Made by a program: the position numbers and the translations under genes
The notes under the pieces: model-generated
Told to the model about the DNA's origin: nothing
What the model saw: the letters and a program-made list of their open reading frames with translations, nothing else
The model's database searches: none
NCBI GenBank assembly: GCA_002724925.1
Contig: PBQA01000037.1
Span: 1 to 64,000 of the forward strand
Source of the DNA: Oceanospirillaceae bacterium
GTDB lineage: Bacteria; Pseudomonadota; Gammaproteobacteria; Pseudomonadales; Oceanobacteraceae
Length of the DNA: 64,000 nt
Reading direction: 5' to 3'
Shown: piece after piece, positions 40,343-50,720 of the stretch
Layout of the letters: every line of letters starts with the position of its first letter
Position numbering within the stretch: the stretch's first letter is position 1

Positions 40343-41214
40343 ACCTGCAGCCTTTGCAAGCCCGCGTCGCTGAGTTGGCTGAAGCCAGACTCGCGGATCT
40401 GGGCATCGCTGATCAGCGTCTGGCTGATGCTATGCATTATGGCCTGATGAATGGTGGCAAGCGTCTGAGGCCGTATCTCGTCTACGCGACCATGGATGCG
40501 CTCAATACCGAGCAGTCACTTGCAGACTGTGCCGCCGTCGCGCTTGAAATGATCCATAGCTACAGCCTCGTCCATGATGACCTCCCAGCGATGGATGATG
40601 ATGATCTGCGCCGCGGTAAGCCAACCTGTCATATAGCCTTCGATGAAGCGACTGCAATCCTTGCCGGAGACGCACTGCTCAATGGTGCCTATGAAGTGTT
40701 AGCGTCGGCGAGAGAACTATCAGAAAGGCAGCGCCTGCAGTTGGTTCAGGTGCTCGGTCGTGCTGCTGGCAGCGCAGGCATGGTGGGCGGTCAGGCGATT
40801 GATATTAATAACGTTGGTAAATCGATGGCCGTTGAACAGCTCGAACATATGCACCTGCATAAAACCGGAGCCCTGATCAGAGCGGCCGTGCAGATGGGGG
40901 CCATCTGCGCTGATAAGCACACAGATGCTTCCATTACCGAAGCCCTTGATACATACGCGATAGCCGTTGGCCTGGCCTTTCAGGTACAGGATGACATTCT
41001 TGATGTCGAAGGCGATACCGCGGTATTGGGAAAGCAGCAGGGTGCAGATGAGGCGTTGAATAAACCAACGTATCCATCATTACTTGGGCTTGAAGGCGCC
41101 CGCACGCGTGCGGAAGCCCTTGTGGATGAAGCGATTCAGGCACTCGCCAGTTTGCCCGGTGATACCTCGACACTCGAGTCGCTGGCGCGCTACATAATCG
41201 AGCGCGATCACTGA
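40339..41214 (+). CDS. ispA: Farnesyl diphosphate synthase (geranyltranstransferase)
   Basis: This 291-residue enzyme extends DMAPP with IPP to farnesyl diphosphate. The first Asp-rich motif is [14 protein letters not shown], the second [19 protein letters not shown] is the IPP-binding region. It overlaps xseB by 4 bp and supplies the same isoprenoid pathway as dxs. Confidence 0.95.
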   Translation: MNLQPLQARVAELAEARLADLGIADQRLADAMHYGLMNGGKRLRPYLVYATMDALNTEQSLADCAAVALEMIHSYSLVHDDLPAMDDDDLRRGKPTCHIAFDEATAILAGDALLNGAYEVLASARELSERQRLQLVQVLGRAAGSAGMVGGQAIDINNVGKSMAVEQLEHMHLHKTGALIRAAVQMGAICADKHTDASITEALDTYAIAVGLAFQVQDDILDVEGDTAVLGKQQGADEALNKPTYPSLLGLEGARTRAEALVDEAIQALASLPGDTSTLESLARYIIERDH

Positions 41215-41306
41215 CACCGCAGTGACACTACAGAGCTCACCTGTCCGTATTCGCGGGCAGGGGATTGGCGGGCAGGGGAGTTTTAACTACTCATCTTGTC
41301 TCTCAG

Positions 41307-41362
41307 CCGGTAGAATGCACCCCTTTAGTTTTCCGGCGCTGCCGGTGCACTTTTTCTACCGG
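41307..41362 (+). promoter_or_regulatory. long hairpin in the dxs leader
   Basis: CCGGTAGAATGCACC (41307-41321) pairs with GGTGCACTTTTTCTACCGG (41344-41362), only 16 bp before the dxs ATG. A competing inner stem CCGGC/GCCGG lies at 41332-41344 and shares bases with the right arm. The left arm also contains TAGAAT, a good -10 element. The structure could attenuate read-through from ispA or mask translation initiation. It could also mark an internal dxs promoter. Function is inference. Confidence 0.5.
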
Positions 41363-41377
41363 AAGCAGTTCCTTCAG

Positions 41378-43249
41378 ATGTTTACAGAGATTCCCAAACA
41401 CAGACCAGAGACGCCACTGCTGGATCAGATTGAATCCCCAGCGGACCTGCGCGAGCTGAGCCCTGCTCAGTTACAGCCTCTGTGTCGTGAGCTGCGTGAA
41501 TATCTCATTTATAGCGTTGGACAGTCGGGCGGCCATTTTGGTGCCGGTCTGGGCGTTGTTGAACTGACGGTAGCTCTGCATCACGTTTTTGATACCCCAG
41601 ACGATCGCATTGTCTGGGATGTGGGTCATCAGGCCTATCCGCACAAAATTCTGACAGGCCGGCGCGAGCAGTTGCCCAAGATCCGTTCTGCCGAAGGCCC
41701 GGCTGCGTTTCCTCTGCGTACCGAAAGTGAGTACGACACCTTTGGCGTTGGTCACTCCAGTACCTCGATCAGTGCGGCTTTGGGGATGGCGCTTGGTTTC
41801 CGTCATCGTGGCCTACCGAACAAAAGCGTTGCCGTGATTGGTGACGGCGCCATGAGTGCTGGTATGGCGTTCGAGGCTCTCAATCATGCCGGTCACGAAA
41901 AAGCCGATATGCTGGTTATTCTTAACGACAATGATATGTCGATCTCGAATAACGTTGGTGCTCTGAACAAGTACTTCACCCGTATCTGGTCGAGCCAGAC
42001 CTACTCTGCTATGCGTGAAGGCAGTAAGCGTGTTCTTGAGAATATTCCGGCCGCCTGGGAGTTCGCCAAGCGCACAGAAGAACACATGAAAGGCATGGTG
42101 GCACCAGGCACTCTGTTTGAAGAACTTGGCTTCAATTATTATGGCCCGGTCGATGGTCATGACCTGAACGAACTGGTGGCGACACTCGCGAGTCTCAAGA
42201 AACTCAAAGGTCCACGCTTTCTGCACATCGTGACCCAGAAGGGCAAAGGTTTTACTCCTGCGGAAGAAGAGCCGATTCGCTACCATGCGCTGAAGGCCCA
42301 GAAAGGCGGGCCAGCAAAAGCTTCGAAGCCAAGCTATTCCAATGTATTTGGCCGTTGGTTATGTGACGTTGCAGCTCAGGATGAGCGCCTGGTTGGTATT
42401 ACGCCGGCGATGCGTGAAGGTTCAGACCTGATTCGTTTTTCGCAGGAATTTCCTGACCGCTACTTCGATGTCGCTATTGCTGAGCAGCACGCTGTGACGC
42501 TGGCAGCGGGTATGGCCTGTGAACAGGTAAAGCCTGTCGTCGCTATTTACTCGACCTTCCTGCAGCGCGCATATGATCAGCTGATTCATGACGTCGCGCT
42601 TCAGGACCTCGATGTACTGTTCGCCATCGACCGCGCGGGGCTGGTGGGCGAAGATGGCCCAACGCACCACGGCGCGTATGACCTCAGTTACCTTCGGTGC
42701 ATTCCTAAGATGGTCATCATGACGCCATCGGATGAGAACGAATGTCGCCAGATGCTGAATACCGGTTATCTGCACGAAGGCCCGGCCGCTGTTCGCTATC
42801 CGCGAGGTTCTGGCACAGGGGCTGCCATCGATGCGCCACTTGATGTGTTGCCTCTGGGGAAAGGCGTTATTCGTCGCGAATCGCAAAGCAAGAAGGTCGC
42901 TATCCTGGCGTTTGGCGCGCCTCTATCTGCGGCGTTGAAAGTCGCTGATGTCGCTGATGCAACGGTCGCTGATATGCGCTTTGTGAAACCGATGGATGAT
43001 GCCTTGGTAGCAGAGCTGGCAGAAACGCACGACCTGTTAGTGACGGTTGAAGAGAACGCCCGCATGGGGGGAGCAGGCTCTGCTGTGCTCGAGTCGCTGG
43101 CTCAGCAGGGGCTTAAGTCGACGGTTGAAGTTCTCGGTATTCCGGATACCTACATTGAGCACGATTCACCGACCCAGCAGCATATTGTTGCGGGTATTGA
43201 TGAGTCCTCTATTCTCGCAGCGATCCGACGCCACCTCCCTCAAGACTGA
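41378..43249 (+). CDS. dxs: 1-deoxy-D-xylulose-5-phosphate synthase
   Basis: DXS condenses pyruvate and glyceraldehyde 3-phosphate, the entry step of the MEP isoprenoid pathway. The 623-residue thiamine diphosphate enzyme has the N-terminal [14 protein letters not shown] site [12 protein letters not shown] and NDNDMSIS, and the pyrimidine-domain [16 protein letters not shown]. The start [18 protein letters not shown] fits the family; 52 extra open codons upstream run through the leader hairpin and are rejected. A 163-bp gap separates it from ispA. Confidence 0.95.
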   Translation: MFTEIPKHRPETPLLDQIESPADLRELSPAQLQPLCRELREYLIYSVGQSGGHFGAGLGVVELTVALHHVFDTPDDRIVWDVGHQAYPHKILTGRREQLPKIRSAEGPAAFPLRTESEYDTFGVGHSSTSISAALGMALGFRHRGLPNKSVAVIGDGAMSAGMAFEALNHAGHEKADMLVILNDNDMSISNNVGALNKYFTRIWSSQTYSAMREGSKRVLENIPAAWEFAKRTEEHMKGMVAPGTLFEELGFNYYGPVDGHDLNELVATLASLKKLKGPRFLHIVTQKGKGFTPAEEEPIRYHALKAQKGGPAKASKPSYSNVFGRWLCDVAAQDERLVGITPAMREGSDLIRFSQEFPDRYFDVAIAEQHAVTLAAGMACEQVKPVVAIYSTFLQRAYDQLIHDVALQDLDVLFAIDRAGLVGEDGPTHHGAYDLSYLRCIPKMVIMTPSDENECRQMLNTGYLHEGPAAVRYPRGSGTGAAIDAPLDVLPLGKGVIRRESQSKKVAILAFGAPLSAALKVADVADATVADMRFVKPMDDALVAELAETHDLLVTVEENARMGGAGSAVLESLAQQGLKSTVEVLGIPDTYIEHDSPTQQHIVAGIDESSILAAIRRHLPQD

Positions 43250-43368
43250 TTACAGTGATCGTAAACACGCTCTAAGTGTCTGATTAGTCACTCGTTATTT
43301 GCCCCTTACGGCGGGCGCTTCACAGCGAAGCTGCTTAACTGAATGAAGGTTCAGTTCCGGAGGGGTTC

Positions 43369-44367
43369 ATGCCGCTGCGACGCCAGTTTACCGCTATCTC
43401 TGCACTGATAATCGTGACTTTATGTGGTTACGCATGTTCTGCATTGTTCGGCCCCTTGTCTCCGGCAGCAAGTGCAGGGCTGGTGCTCTTTTCTGCGTTA
43501 GTTATCTGGCGTGTGTCTGCCTGGTGCCGGAGACGAGCTGAGGCGCAGATCGAAATGCAGGCTCACTCAGCTGAGCGCCTCGCCACGTTAGGTGAAGCTG
43601 CCGCTGGCATTGGTCATGAAATCAACAATCCACTCGCCTACATCCACAGCAATTTGCACGGCCTGAATGAAGATATCGAGGCCTACAACGCCTTCATCAG
43701 TGTTCTTGATAGCGCCTCTGATCACCTCGAAATCCGCAACCCGTTTTATCAGAAAGCACTGGCTGCTTATCACAACCTTGATGTCGCCGAAGTCTGTAAA
43801 GGCGCTCCGGAGCGTCTGAAAGACTGTCTCGAAGGTATCGCCCACATTGAGCGTATCGTCGCTGATATGCAGACCCTCAGTCGTCGCAGTGACGCCAGCA
43901 TGCAGGTTGCTGATATCAATACGGATCTGCAGGCCGTCTTCAATGTCATCCGAAGCAGACTTCCGGCGAATGTAAATCTTGAGTTGGAGCTGGTCTCCGC
44001 TCCGTTGATGCTTTGTCACCCTTCGCGCTTCGCCCAGGTGATCATGAATATGATGATCAATGCATTGCACGCAATTGATGTGGGGCCCGGTGTCGTCAGT
44101 ATCCGTCAGTATCACCGCGGAGATATCTTCTATACTGAAATCTCAGATACCGGGTGCGGAATGTCCCCGGAAGTACAGGCCCGTATTTTCGAGCCATTTT
44201 TTACGACTCGTGCAGAAGGTAAAGGCACGGGCATAGGTCTGGCCTTGTGCTACAAATTAATAGAAGAGCATCAGGGGACTATTTCAGTAGATAGTCGTGT
44301 GGGTGAAGGCACCCGTTTCACTCTGGCGCTACCCGTTCGCAATGGAGAGAAAGACCATGTCAATTGA
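43369..44367 (+). CDS. Membrane sensor histidine kinase
   Basis: The 332-residue kinase has two helices (about 9-28 and 35-52) with almost no periplasmic loop. A HisKA-type dimerisation helix follows, with [10 protein letters not shown] and the phospho-His near residue 79, then an HATPase domain ([28 protein letters not shown]). No PAS or HAMP domain is seen. The short input region suggests it senses a membrane or cytoplasmic partner. It overlaps the following response regulator by 11 bp, marking a cognate pair. Confidence 0.87.
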   Translation: MPLRRQFTAISALIIVTLCGYACSALFGPLSPAASAGLVLFSALVIWRVSAWCRRRAEAQIEMQAHSAERLATLGEAAAGIGHEINNPLAYIHSNLHGLNEDIEAYNAFISVLDSASDHLEIRNPFYQKALAAYHNLDVAEVCKGAPERLKDCLEGIAHIERIVADMQTLSRRSDASMQVADINTDLQAVFNVIRSRLPANVNLELELVSAPLMLCHPSRFAQVIMNMMINALHAIDVGPGVVSIRQYHRGDIFYTEISDTGCGMSPEVQARIFEPFFTTRAEGKGTGIGLALCYKLIEEHQGTISVDSRVGEGTRFTLALPVRNGEKDHVN

Positions 44368-45688
44368 AACCACAGGCCGGGAGAAGAGTGGCCGGTTACT
44401 GCTGGTCGATGATGAGCAGGGTGTCTTGCAGGCCCTGAAACGACTGTTCTACCGCCACTACGACGTTGTGTTGGCAAATGGCGGTGAAGAAGCACTCAGC
44501 ATTCTCGAAACTGATTCATTCGATATGATTATTTCGGACATGCGCATGCCTGGTATGTCCGGTGCAGAGCTGCTGAAGTCCTGCTTTGAGCAATACCCGG
44601 CGATGATTCGCGTCTTGTTGACCGGGTATTCTGATCTTGATTCAGCTATCAAGGCCGTGAATGAAGGCAACATCTATCGTTATATCTCGAAACCCTGGGA
44701 CAACGACCAGCTCAGGGATATGGTTGCTGAGGCACTTGAATCCAAAGAGCTGAAGTCGGCTAATCAGCGCCTGAGCGCACACATCGTTGAGCAGAATGAT
44801 GAGCTGGCGAGACTTAACCGTGAGTTGCAGGCGAAATATGAAGCCTCCTCGGATGCGGTGGGCGAAGCCGAAGCAAAGCTCCAGGATGCGTATAAAACCC
44901 TGAGGCACGAGTTTGATGCCATGGTGCATATTCTTGTCGGCAGTATGGAAGATCGCCTTGGTATGGAAAAAGGCTCTACTGAACGTTTTGCTGAGCTGGT
45001 TCGTTCGTTCGCTAAAAATTCGGGGCTTGATGAAGCTCAGATTAACGATACCTATTACGCTGCACTTCTGAAAAATCTCGGAAAAATGTCGCTGTCAGAT
45101 TCCGTTCTGAATAAAGCCATTCCGCAGATGAGTAATGCCGAAAAACAGGAATACGCGCGTTTCACCATTAACGGTCAGACATCTTTGATGCTGCTTGAGC
45201 CACTGCAGAATGCTGCCAATATCATCCGCTCGCACATGGAGCTTTATAACGGTAAGGGCTTTCCTGATCGCCTTGCCGGAGATGCAATCCCTAAGCCCTC
45301 ACGGATACTGCGCATAGTGTGCGATTACGCAGAGTTGCAGCGCGAGAGCAACTTCCTGGGCGAGCCTCTCAGCGAGAAAGACGCCCGAGTGTATCTTCTG
45401 AAGCTGGCCGGGCAACGCTATGACCGGGAGTTGGTGGATATCTTTGCTGAAACTCTGGAAACCTACGACGGCGGTGCGATCTCCAGCATGGAACGTCTGA
45501 ATATCGCGGATGTGAAAGAAGGAATGATCCTCGCGGGCAATCTGGTCAGCCCCGGAGGTGCCGTGCTGCTCTCAACCGGGACTCAACTAACGGAGCGTCA
45601 TGTCGCCAAACTACAGGCATTGATGCGTCAGTTTGAAGGGCACGAAATCTTCGTGCACGTAAGAAAGCCGCCACAGGATGAAGAGTAG
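44357..45688 (+). CDS. Response regulator with degenerate HD-GYP output
   Basis: The 443-residue protein has a receiver domain (about 13-130; LLVDDEQ, phospho-Asp in IISDMRMPGMSG, Lys in ISKPWDN). A coiled coil (about 135-190) follows, then a region matching the HD-GYP fold (about 195-385). There the metal-binding HD of LHDIGKI is replaced by LKNLGKM, and the later signature reads HMELYNGKGFPD. Phosphodiesterase activity is therefore doubtful, although the fold may bind partners or c-di-GMP. The start ATG 44357 lies behind GGAGAGAAAG. It is coupled to the upstream kinase. Confidence 0.82.
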   Translation: MSIETTGREKSGRLLLVDDEQGVLQALKRLFYRHYDVVLANGGEEALSILETDSFDMIISDMRMPGMSGAELLKSCFEQYPAMIRVLLTGYSDLDSAIKAVNEGNIYRYISKPWDNDQLRDMVAEALESKELKSANQRLSAHIVEQNDELARLNRELQAKYEASSDAVGEAEAKLQDAYKTLRHEFDAMVHILVGSMEDRLGMEKGSTERFAELVRSFAKNSGLDEAQINDTYYAALLKNLGKMSLSDSVLNKAIPQMSNAEKQEYARFTINGQTSLMLLEPLQNAANIIRSHMELYNGKGFPDRLAGDAIPKPSRILRIVCDYAELQRESNFLGEPLSEKDARVYLLKLAGQRYDRELVDIFAETLETYDGGAISSMERLNIADVKEGMILAGNLVSPGGAVLLSTGTQLTERHVAKLQALMRQFEGHEIFVHVRKPPQDEE

Positions 45689-45705
45689 CCTGAGACGGCG
45701 AACGA

Positions 45706-46320
45706 TTATGCTTCTGGCTCGTCGTCCTGATGCGTCGAGAGGTAGTGCCCCAGCTTACTGGCTTTCGTGTTGAGATAGCCATTGTTGTGGGGGTTGCGGC
45801 CCACTTCGATGGCGACCCGCTCTTCGATGGTAACTCCGGCATCACCCAGAGCTTTCACTTTACGCGGATTGTTGGTCATCAGACGGATAGATGTGACACC
45901 AAGATGTTTCAGCATCGGTTGGCACATGCCGTAGTTTCGCATGTCAGCGCCGAAACCCAGTTGCTCGTTGGCCTCTACCGTGTCTGCGCCCTGATCTTGA
46001 AGATTATAGGCTTTCACCTTATTGAGAAGACCGATGCCACGACCTTCCTGTCGCAGGTAAAGGACAACGCCACGGCCGGCTTCCGATACCGAACGCAGAG
46101 CTTCTTCCAGTTGGTAACCGCAGTCACAACGCATGCTGAAAAGCGCATCGCCCGTCAGACATTCAGAATGGGCACGCAAGAGCACCGGCTCGCCGTCATC
46201 CAGCGTACCCATGGTCAGTGCGATGTGTTCTTTCCCTGTTTCTGCTTCCTCAAAACCATGCATGGTAAACACACCGAAAGGTGTTGGCAGCTTACATGAG
46301 GCGACGAAATTGATGTTCAA
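45706..46320 (-). CDS. ribA: GTP cyclohydrolase II
   Basis: RibA opens GTP as the first step of riboflavin synthesis. The 204-residue stand-alone form has Zn ligands in SECLTGD and [10 protein letters not shown], the catalytic RQEGRGIGL, and the GTP-binding LMTNNPRK region. It is convergent with the response regulator gene, 17 bp apart. Confidence 0.95.
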   Translation of the reverse strand: MNINFVASCKLPTPFGVFTMHGFEEAETGKEHIALTMGTLDDGEPVLLRAHSECLTGDALFSMRCDCGYQLEEALRSVSEAGRGVVLYLRQEGRGIGLLNKVKAYNLQDQGADTVEANEQLGFGADMRNYGMCQPMLKHLGVTSIRLMTNNPRKVKALGDAGVTIEERVAIEVGRNPHNNGYLNTKASKLGHYLSTHQDDEPEA

Positions 46321-46491
46321 GGGGCTTACCCTCTGAGTAAAACAGGGCGCGTATTCTATCAGCAGGTGCTCTTATTGCCTAATCTCTGAGCGGAACAGGG
46401 TGTTTCTTTGCGTAACCCAGGTTGACGCCACGGTCGATGTAGCCGCTAATAGGCGTCGGGTGGCGTTTTCTTTACCTGCCTGTTATTCAGG

Positions 46492-48546
46492 ATGAGTATG
46501 AGATTCTATATAACTACATTATTTTCCTTGTTACTTGCGGCGCCTGTGGCCGCCTGGGCTGCGGTTGACCGTACCGCAGTTGTTTCACTGTTAGAGCGGG
46601 AATGGGGCGAACTTCAGTCAGTGGTGGCGGGGGTTCTCGGGGCCTGGGCGCTACTTATTCAAGGCATGCCGAGCGGCGAAGAACTCAGCATCATTGCGCG
46701 CACAGGGCTGCCTCTATTGCTGCTGTGGCCACTGCGATCACTGTCGCGCTGGTTGGCAGCGTGGCTGACGGGCTACCTTCGTGGGCTGCACAATCAGTTG
46801 GTGTCAGGGGACATCAAACATAAAGGTCTGCGTGCGCTGACCCGCTTTGTTACCAGTATTACTCCTCTGGTGCCCTGGTTGCTCTTTCTCTGGGTGGCGT
46901 TGCTAGTGCCTGTATTCCCCTCAGCGGAGGCCGGACCGGGCGGGGCTCTGCCACTTCTCTATGTTGTGTACGTTGTTTATGTGCTGGTGAATCTGTCTTT
47001 AGAGTGGTTTCTGCTCAGCGCATGCCAGGGGGCGGGTACCTATCTGAATGGCGAGACAACCGAGCTTTTAGAGCGACGCTCTCATTCTGTGACCTCGCTT
47101 CTGTTACTGCCATGGGTGGTCATCACCTTGTCGGAGTACCTGCTGCAAAGCACGGCAGTGAGTCACTTAATTGGAGCTTTGGTCTGGCTGTTCAGCTGGT
47201 TAATGCTGAGTTACCTGCTGCACTTCTATCGCGAGCCACTGGTTACCAACCTGAAGCGTCTCACGCCAGAACGTTTTGATCCGATTATCGAGCCGCTGGC
47301 GGCCGGACGCATTACGGTGTTCTTATTGCCTTTGCTGATTCCGCTGAATCTGGTGTTATTTTTCCGCGCATTTATGGAGCAGCTGCTGGGCGAGTTTGCC
47401 TGGTATCAACGTCTTAGTGCGCGCTGGTTCCGCATGCGTAATCAATTACAAGAAGATGCCGAAGAGTCTGACGTCGCAGAATGCACCGATGAGAATTATC
47501 TGCGCTGGTTTGAGAGTTACGGTGAGGGCGATTATCCGATTATCAACACCGGGCTCAGCGATGTTTTTCAGCGGTACTACAGTGCCTGGAATGCAGATCG
47601 CGGAGACGACAACGTACTCCTGATGACGGGTGAACCCGGCATTGGTAAAAAGTCGGCGGTAAAACGCTTCTGCAAAGAAGTTGGCGCCGCGGATCAGAGC
47701 GTTCGCATTGCAATGCTAGATATTCCTGCACGGACACTAGATGCCAATACCCTGTTTAGCTTGGTTGGCGAGCAGATTGGTGTTGATCTGACGGATGGCC
47801 CGGCTGCGCTGGCGAATGCCAATGAAACACTCGAACCGACCCTATTGGTTCTGAATAACGCCGAACACCTGTTCCTTGCTGATGTCGGTGCGTTAGATGC
47901 GTGGCAGGCACTGCTCAGCCTCACCAATGCCCGCGCAGGTAATCTTTTCTGGATGATAGTGATGAATAATCAGAGCTGGGCATATCTCTGTAATGTGTTT
48001 GGTCGCGATTATCAGATGCGTAATGTCGTTCGGGTGAAGCGCTGGACTCAGGCCGAAATCCGGTCTTTGATTTTATCGCGCAACCAGCAGAGCGGTTACC
48101 GCCTTCGTTATGATGATGTTTTGATGGATACACGGGCGCCAGCAAATAATTCATTGCGCAATGCCGAACAGAGATACTTCAGTTTGCTGTGGGATGCGAG
48201 TCGGGGTGTTCCGGTGACCGCTCTGCGTCTCTGGCAAGAGTCTGTTACAACCCGCAGGAATGAAGTGACAGTGAGAGTGCCGCGAATTCCCTCCGGGAGC
48301 AGAATCGAAAAGTCTGGCTCAAACCAGTCGTTTATTCTGGCGGCCATTGTGATACACGGCACACTGAATACCGCTGAAATTATGCGGGTTACCAACCTCT
48401 CCGAAAACGTCGTACGCTTTTCACTTAAAGCAACGTTGGAGGATGAAATCGTCGAAAAAGGAGAGGATGGGCGTTATAGAATTACAGCGCTCTGGTACCA
48501 CACCGTTGTCAGTATTCTTAACAGGATGAACATGTTGCATGAATGA
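46492..48546 (+). CDS. Polytopic membrane protein with NTPase-like and winged-helix domains
   Basis: The 684-residue protein has a probable signal segment (AWAA), then about seven membrane helices (to residue 295). A cytoplasmic P-loop-like domain follows: GEPGIGKKSA at about 380, where the usual Ser/Thr after GK is Lys, and LLVLNNAEHLF at about 450, where the Walker B Asp is Asn. A C-terminal winged-helix-like segment (about 613-665) ends it. Both nucleotide motifs are altered, so ATP hydrolysis is doubtful. I do not recognise a named family. It overlaps the MscS gene by 8 bp. Start ATG 46492 or 46498; AGGA suits the latter. Confidence 0.75.
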   Translation: MSMRFYITTLFSLLLAAPVAAWAAVDRTAVVSLLEREWGELQSVVAGVLGAWALLIQGMPSGEELSIIARTGLPLLLLWPLRSLSRWLAAWLTGYLRGLHNQLVSGDIKHKGLRALTRFVTSITPLVPWLLFLWVALLVPVFPSAEAGPGGALPLLYVVYVVYVLVNLSLEWFLLSACQGAGTYLNGETTELLERRSHSVTSLLLLPWVVITLSEYLLQSTAVSHLIGALVWLFSWLMLSYLLHFYREPLVTNLKRLTPERFDPIIEPLAAGRITVFLLPLLIPLNLVLFFRAFMEQLLGEFAWYQRLSARWFRMRNQLQEDAEESDVAECTDENYLRWFESYGEGDYPIINTGLSDVFQRYYSAWNADRGDDNVLLMTGEPGIGKKSAVKRFCKEVGAADQSVRIAMLDIPARTLDANTLFSLVGEQIGVDLTDGPAALANANETLEPTLLVLNNAEHLFLADVGALDAWQALLSLTNARAGNLFWMIVMNNQSWAYLCNVFGRDYQMRNVVRVKRWTQAEIRSLILSRNQQSGYRLRYDDVLMDTRAPANNSLRNAEQRYFSLLWDASRGVPVTALRLWQESVTTRRNEVTVRVPRIPSGSRIEKSGSNQSFILAAIVIHGTLNTAEIMRVTNLSENVVRFSLKATLEDEIVEKGEDGRYRITALWYHTVVSILNRMNMLHE

Positions 48547-49363
48547 TACCAGTGGTCTTGTTGATGGCCTGCTGAGTGTTGCAGGTATTTTTAATTTCTA
48601 CGCTATCTTCCTGTTATTTTCGGGTGGCGTTGCACTTTGGGCATTAGCCAAAACACTGAATAATGTCAGTAATCGCCTGATGGAAAAAATTCCGGCGCGG
48701 CGATTTTTTATTCTTCAGATTTCGACGCTACTGAGTTTCGCACTCTACATATTTGGTACGGTCGGTTTACTGATCGGAGTTTTGCAGCCGCCGAAAGAAT
48801 TGATATTCGCTGCAGCAGGCTCTGTCGCTGTTGCGCTGGGTTTTGCGCTGAAAGATATCGCGGCGTCGCTGGTTGCGGGTATTTTATTGCTCTTTGATCG
48901 CCCGTTCCGGGTTGGCGACCGTGTCAGCTTTGGCGACACCTACGGTGAAATTGTCTCCATCGGGTTGCGTACTGTTCGTCTGGTCACGCTGGACGATAAC
49001 CTGGTAACGATTCCTAACTCCCGCTTTATTACCGACGTCGTGTCGTCAGGTAATGCAGGCGAACTCGACATGATGGTGGTGACCGATTTTCATCTTGCGC
49101 TGGATGCTGATATCCCATGGGCACGGAAACTTCTTGAAGAAGTCGTAGTGACCAGCCGTTACGCCTACCTTAAAAAACCGGTCTCATTCGTTGTCGAAGA
49201 ACTGGAGGTTGCGCATATGCTGGCCATCCGTTTGCGAGTTAAAGCGTATGTACTGGATGTCAGGTATGAAAAAGCGTTTCAGAGTGACATTGTGCTGCGT
49301 GGCACACAGCTGCTGAATGAGCATAAAATTGCACGTCCAAAAGTCTCATCAGAGAGGGCGTGA
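48539..49363 (+). CDS. MscS-family small-conductance mechanosensitive channel
   Basis: The 274-residue channel has three N-terminal helices. The third is the pore-lining helix rich in Ala/Gly (GSVAVALGFALKDIAASLVAG), followed by FDRPFRVGDRV and the beta domain (TIPNSRF). It has the length of E. coli MscS. It is sandwiched by short overlaps between a membrane NTPase-like gene and a metallopeptidase gene, unlike usual solitary mscS genes, which hints that the three work together. Confidence 0.9.
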   Translation: MNDTSGLVDGLLSVAGIFNFYAIFLLFSGGVALWALAKTLNNVSNRLMEKIPARRFFILQISTLLSFALYIFGTVGLLIGVLQPPKELIFAAAGSVAVALGFALKDIAASLVAGILLLFDRPFRVGDRVSFGDTYGEIVSIGLRTVRLVTLDDNLVTIPNSRFITDVVSSGNAGELDMMVVTDFHLALDADIPWARKLLEEVVVTSRYAYLKKPVSFVVEELEVAHMLAIRLRVKAYVLDVRYEKAFQSDIVLRGTQLLNEHKIARPKVSSERA

Positions 49364-50040
49364 TGTTGTACCTTGTTCTCATTGTTATTGTTCTGGCTAT
49401 CATGTATCTGCCCGGTTTCTGGGTGAAGTCTGTGCTCAAAAAGCATAATCATGAGCGTAGTGATTTCCCGGGAAATGGCGCAGACATGGCCAGGCATCTA
49501 TTGCAGAAACTGAATATCGACGACGTCAAAGTAGAGGTGACTGAGCATGGTGATCACTATGATCCACAAGATAAAGCGGTACGGCTGACGAAAGATAAAT
49601 TTGAGGGACGTTCACTGACCGGCGTTGTCGTGGCAGCTCATGAGGTAGGGCACGCGATTCAGCACCACAATAATGAGAGTTTGTTTACCTTACGTGGTGG
49701 CCTCGCCCGCTTGAGCTGGATCGTCAGTAAGGCCGCCCCCGTGTTTCTGGCGGCGACGCCCTTGCTGATCTGGATTAACCCGGCGCTTTCCCGCTGGACA
49801 CTGATTGCAGCGGTTGGCTCCATGCTTATTGGCGTTCTCGTTAACCTGGTGACCTTGCCGGTCGAATGGGATGCCAGTTTCGGTAAAGCACTGCCCATGC
49901 TCGAAGAGGGCCAGTATTTCAGTCAGAGTGATATGGGCTCAGCGCGCCACATCCTGACCGCCGCAGCGATGACCTACGTTGCGGCATCCCTTGCCAGCCT
50001 ACTGAATCTGGGTGTGCTTGCGCGGTTGCTCAGGCGTTAA
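49360..50040 (+). CDS. YugP-like membrane zinc metallopeptidase
   Basis: The 226-residue protein has an N-terminal helix, a cytoplasmic domain with AAHEVGHAIQHH (HExxH zinc site), and further helices at about 120-175 and near the C-terminus. This matches the Zn_peptidase_2/YugP family, whose substrate is unknown. Start GTG 49360 or ATG 49363 overlaps the mscS stop. It closes the coupled trio. It could process the channel or its partner, but there is no direct evidence. Confidence 0.85.
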   Translation: MMLYLVLIVIVLAIMYLPGFWVKSVLKKHNHERSDFPGNGADMARHLLQKLNIDDVKVEVTEHGDHYDPQDKAVRLTKDKFEGRSLTGVVVAAHEVGHAIQHHNNESLFTLRGGLARLSWIVSKAAPVFLAATPLLIWINPALSRWTLIAAVGSMLIGVLVNLVTLPVEWDASFGKALPMLEEGQYFSQSDMGSARHILTAAAMTYVAASLASLLNLGVLARLLRR

Positions 50041-50115
50041 ACAGGCGCTCATGGACGTTGAAGCTTTAAGGTTCGGGCGTTAGTCTTACAGGTGTCTTTT
50101 ATCTATGGTGGTTTT

Positions 50116-50718
50116 ATGCAGTTTCTTCGAAATATATTAGTGCTTTCGTTTTCACTTTTCATGGGTGTTGGTGCCTTTGCGGAAGAGCTCAAGCCCGCGG
50201 ACGTTGTTCCTGTTGTGAATGGTGAGGTCTATTCACGAATCGCGCGTGTTGAAGGTGAAGAAGGCGTCACGTCATTGCAGTACATCAGGCCGAATGAAGA
50301 GTTTAAAGCATGGACCAATACGGTTATCTATGCGAACTACCGAATTGAAGACATTGGAGATGACCCACAGAAAGTGGCTGTTCGCCTTGTAGAGGGACTA
50401 CAGGCTCTGAATCCCGGTGCAAAGTATCAGCTGGTGGGGGATGAGAAAGGAAAGGTCGTACTTCTGGACTTTCTCTCATGGCCACCGAATCGCCAGTATA
50501 TGGAACTGAGCGTGTACCGTATTCAGAAAGATGAAGCAGGTGAAGGAGTATTTACTGTACAGATGTCAGTACGCATGCCTTTTTACACCGAGATGACCGA
50601 AGAACTAGCCACCAAACTAAAAACTCTGCGTGGCTCGTTGCTTCAACAGACCATCCAGTTTGATATGAAGAAAGTCATTTCATTGTTAAAATCTCAGCGC
50701 CCATCTGCTGATAACTGA
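50116..50718 (+). CDS. Small exported protein, function unknown
   Basis: From ATG 50116 the product is 200 residues with a signal peptide (about 1-24, ending GAFAEE), then a mostly beta/alpha polar domain. A conserved-looking LLDFLSWPPNRQYMELSVYR core has the look of a periplasmic domain. I do not recognise the family. It is 2 bp upstream of the ATP-grasp gene, so they are cotranscribed. The frame is open 8 codons further upstream from a GTG at 50092. Confidence 0.7.
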   Translation: MQFLRNILVLSFSLFMGVGAFAEELKPADVVPVVNGEVYSRIARVEGEEGVTSLQYIRPNEEFKAWTNTVIYANYRIEDIGDDPQKVAVRLVEGLQALNPGAKYQLVGDEKGKVVLLDFLSWPPNRQYMELSVYRIQKDEAGEGVFTVQMSVRMPFYTEMTEELATKLKTLRGSLLQQTIQFDMKKVISLLKSQRPSADN

Positions 50719-50720
50719 TC

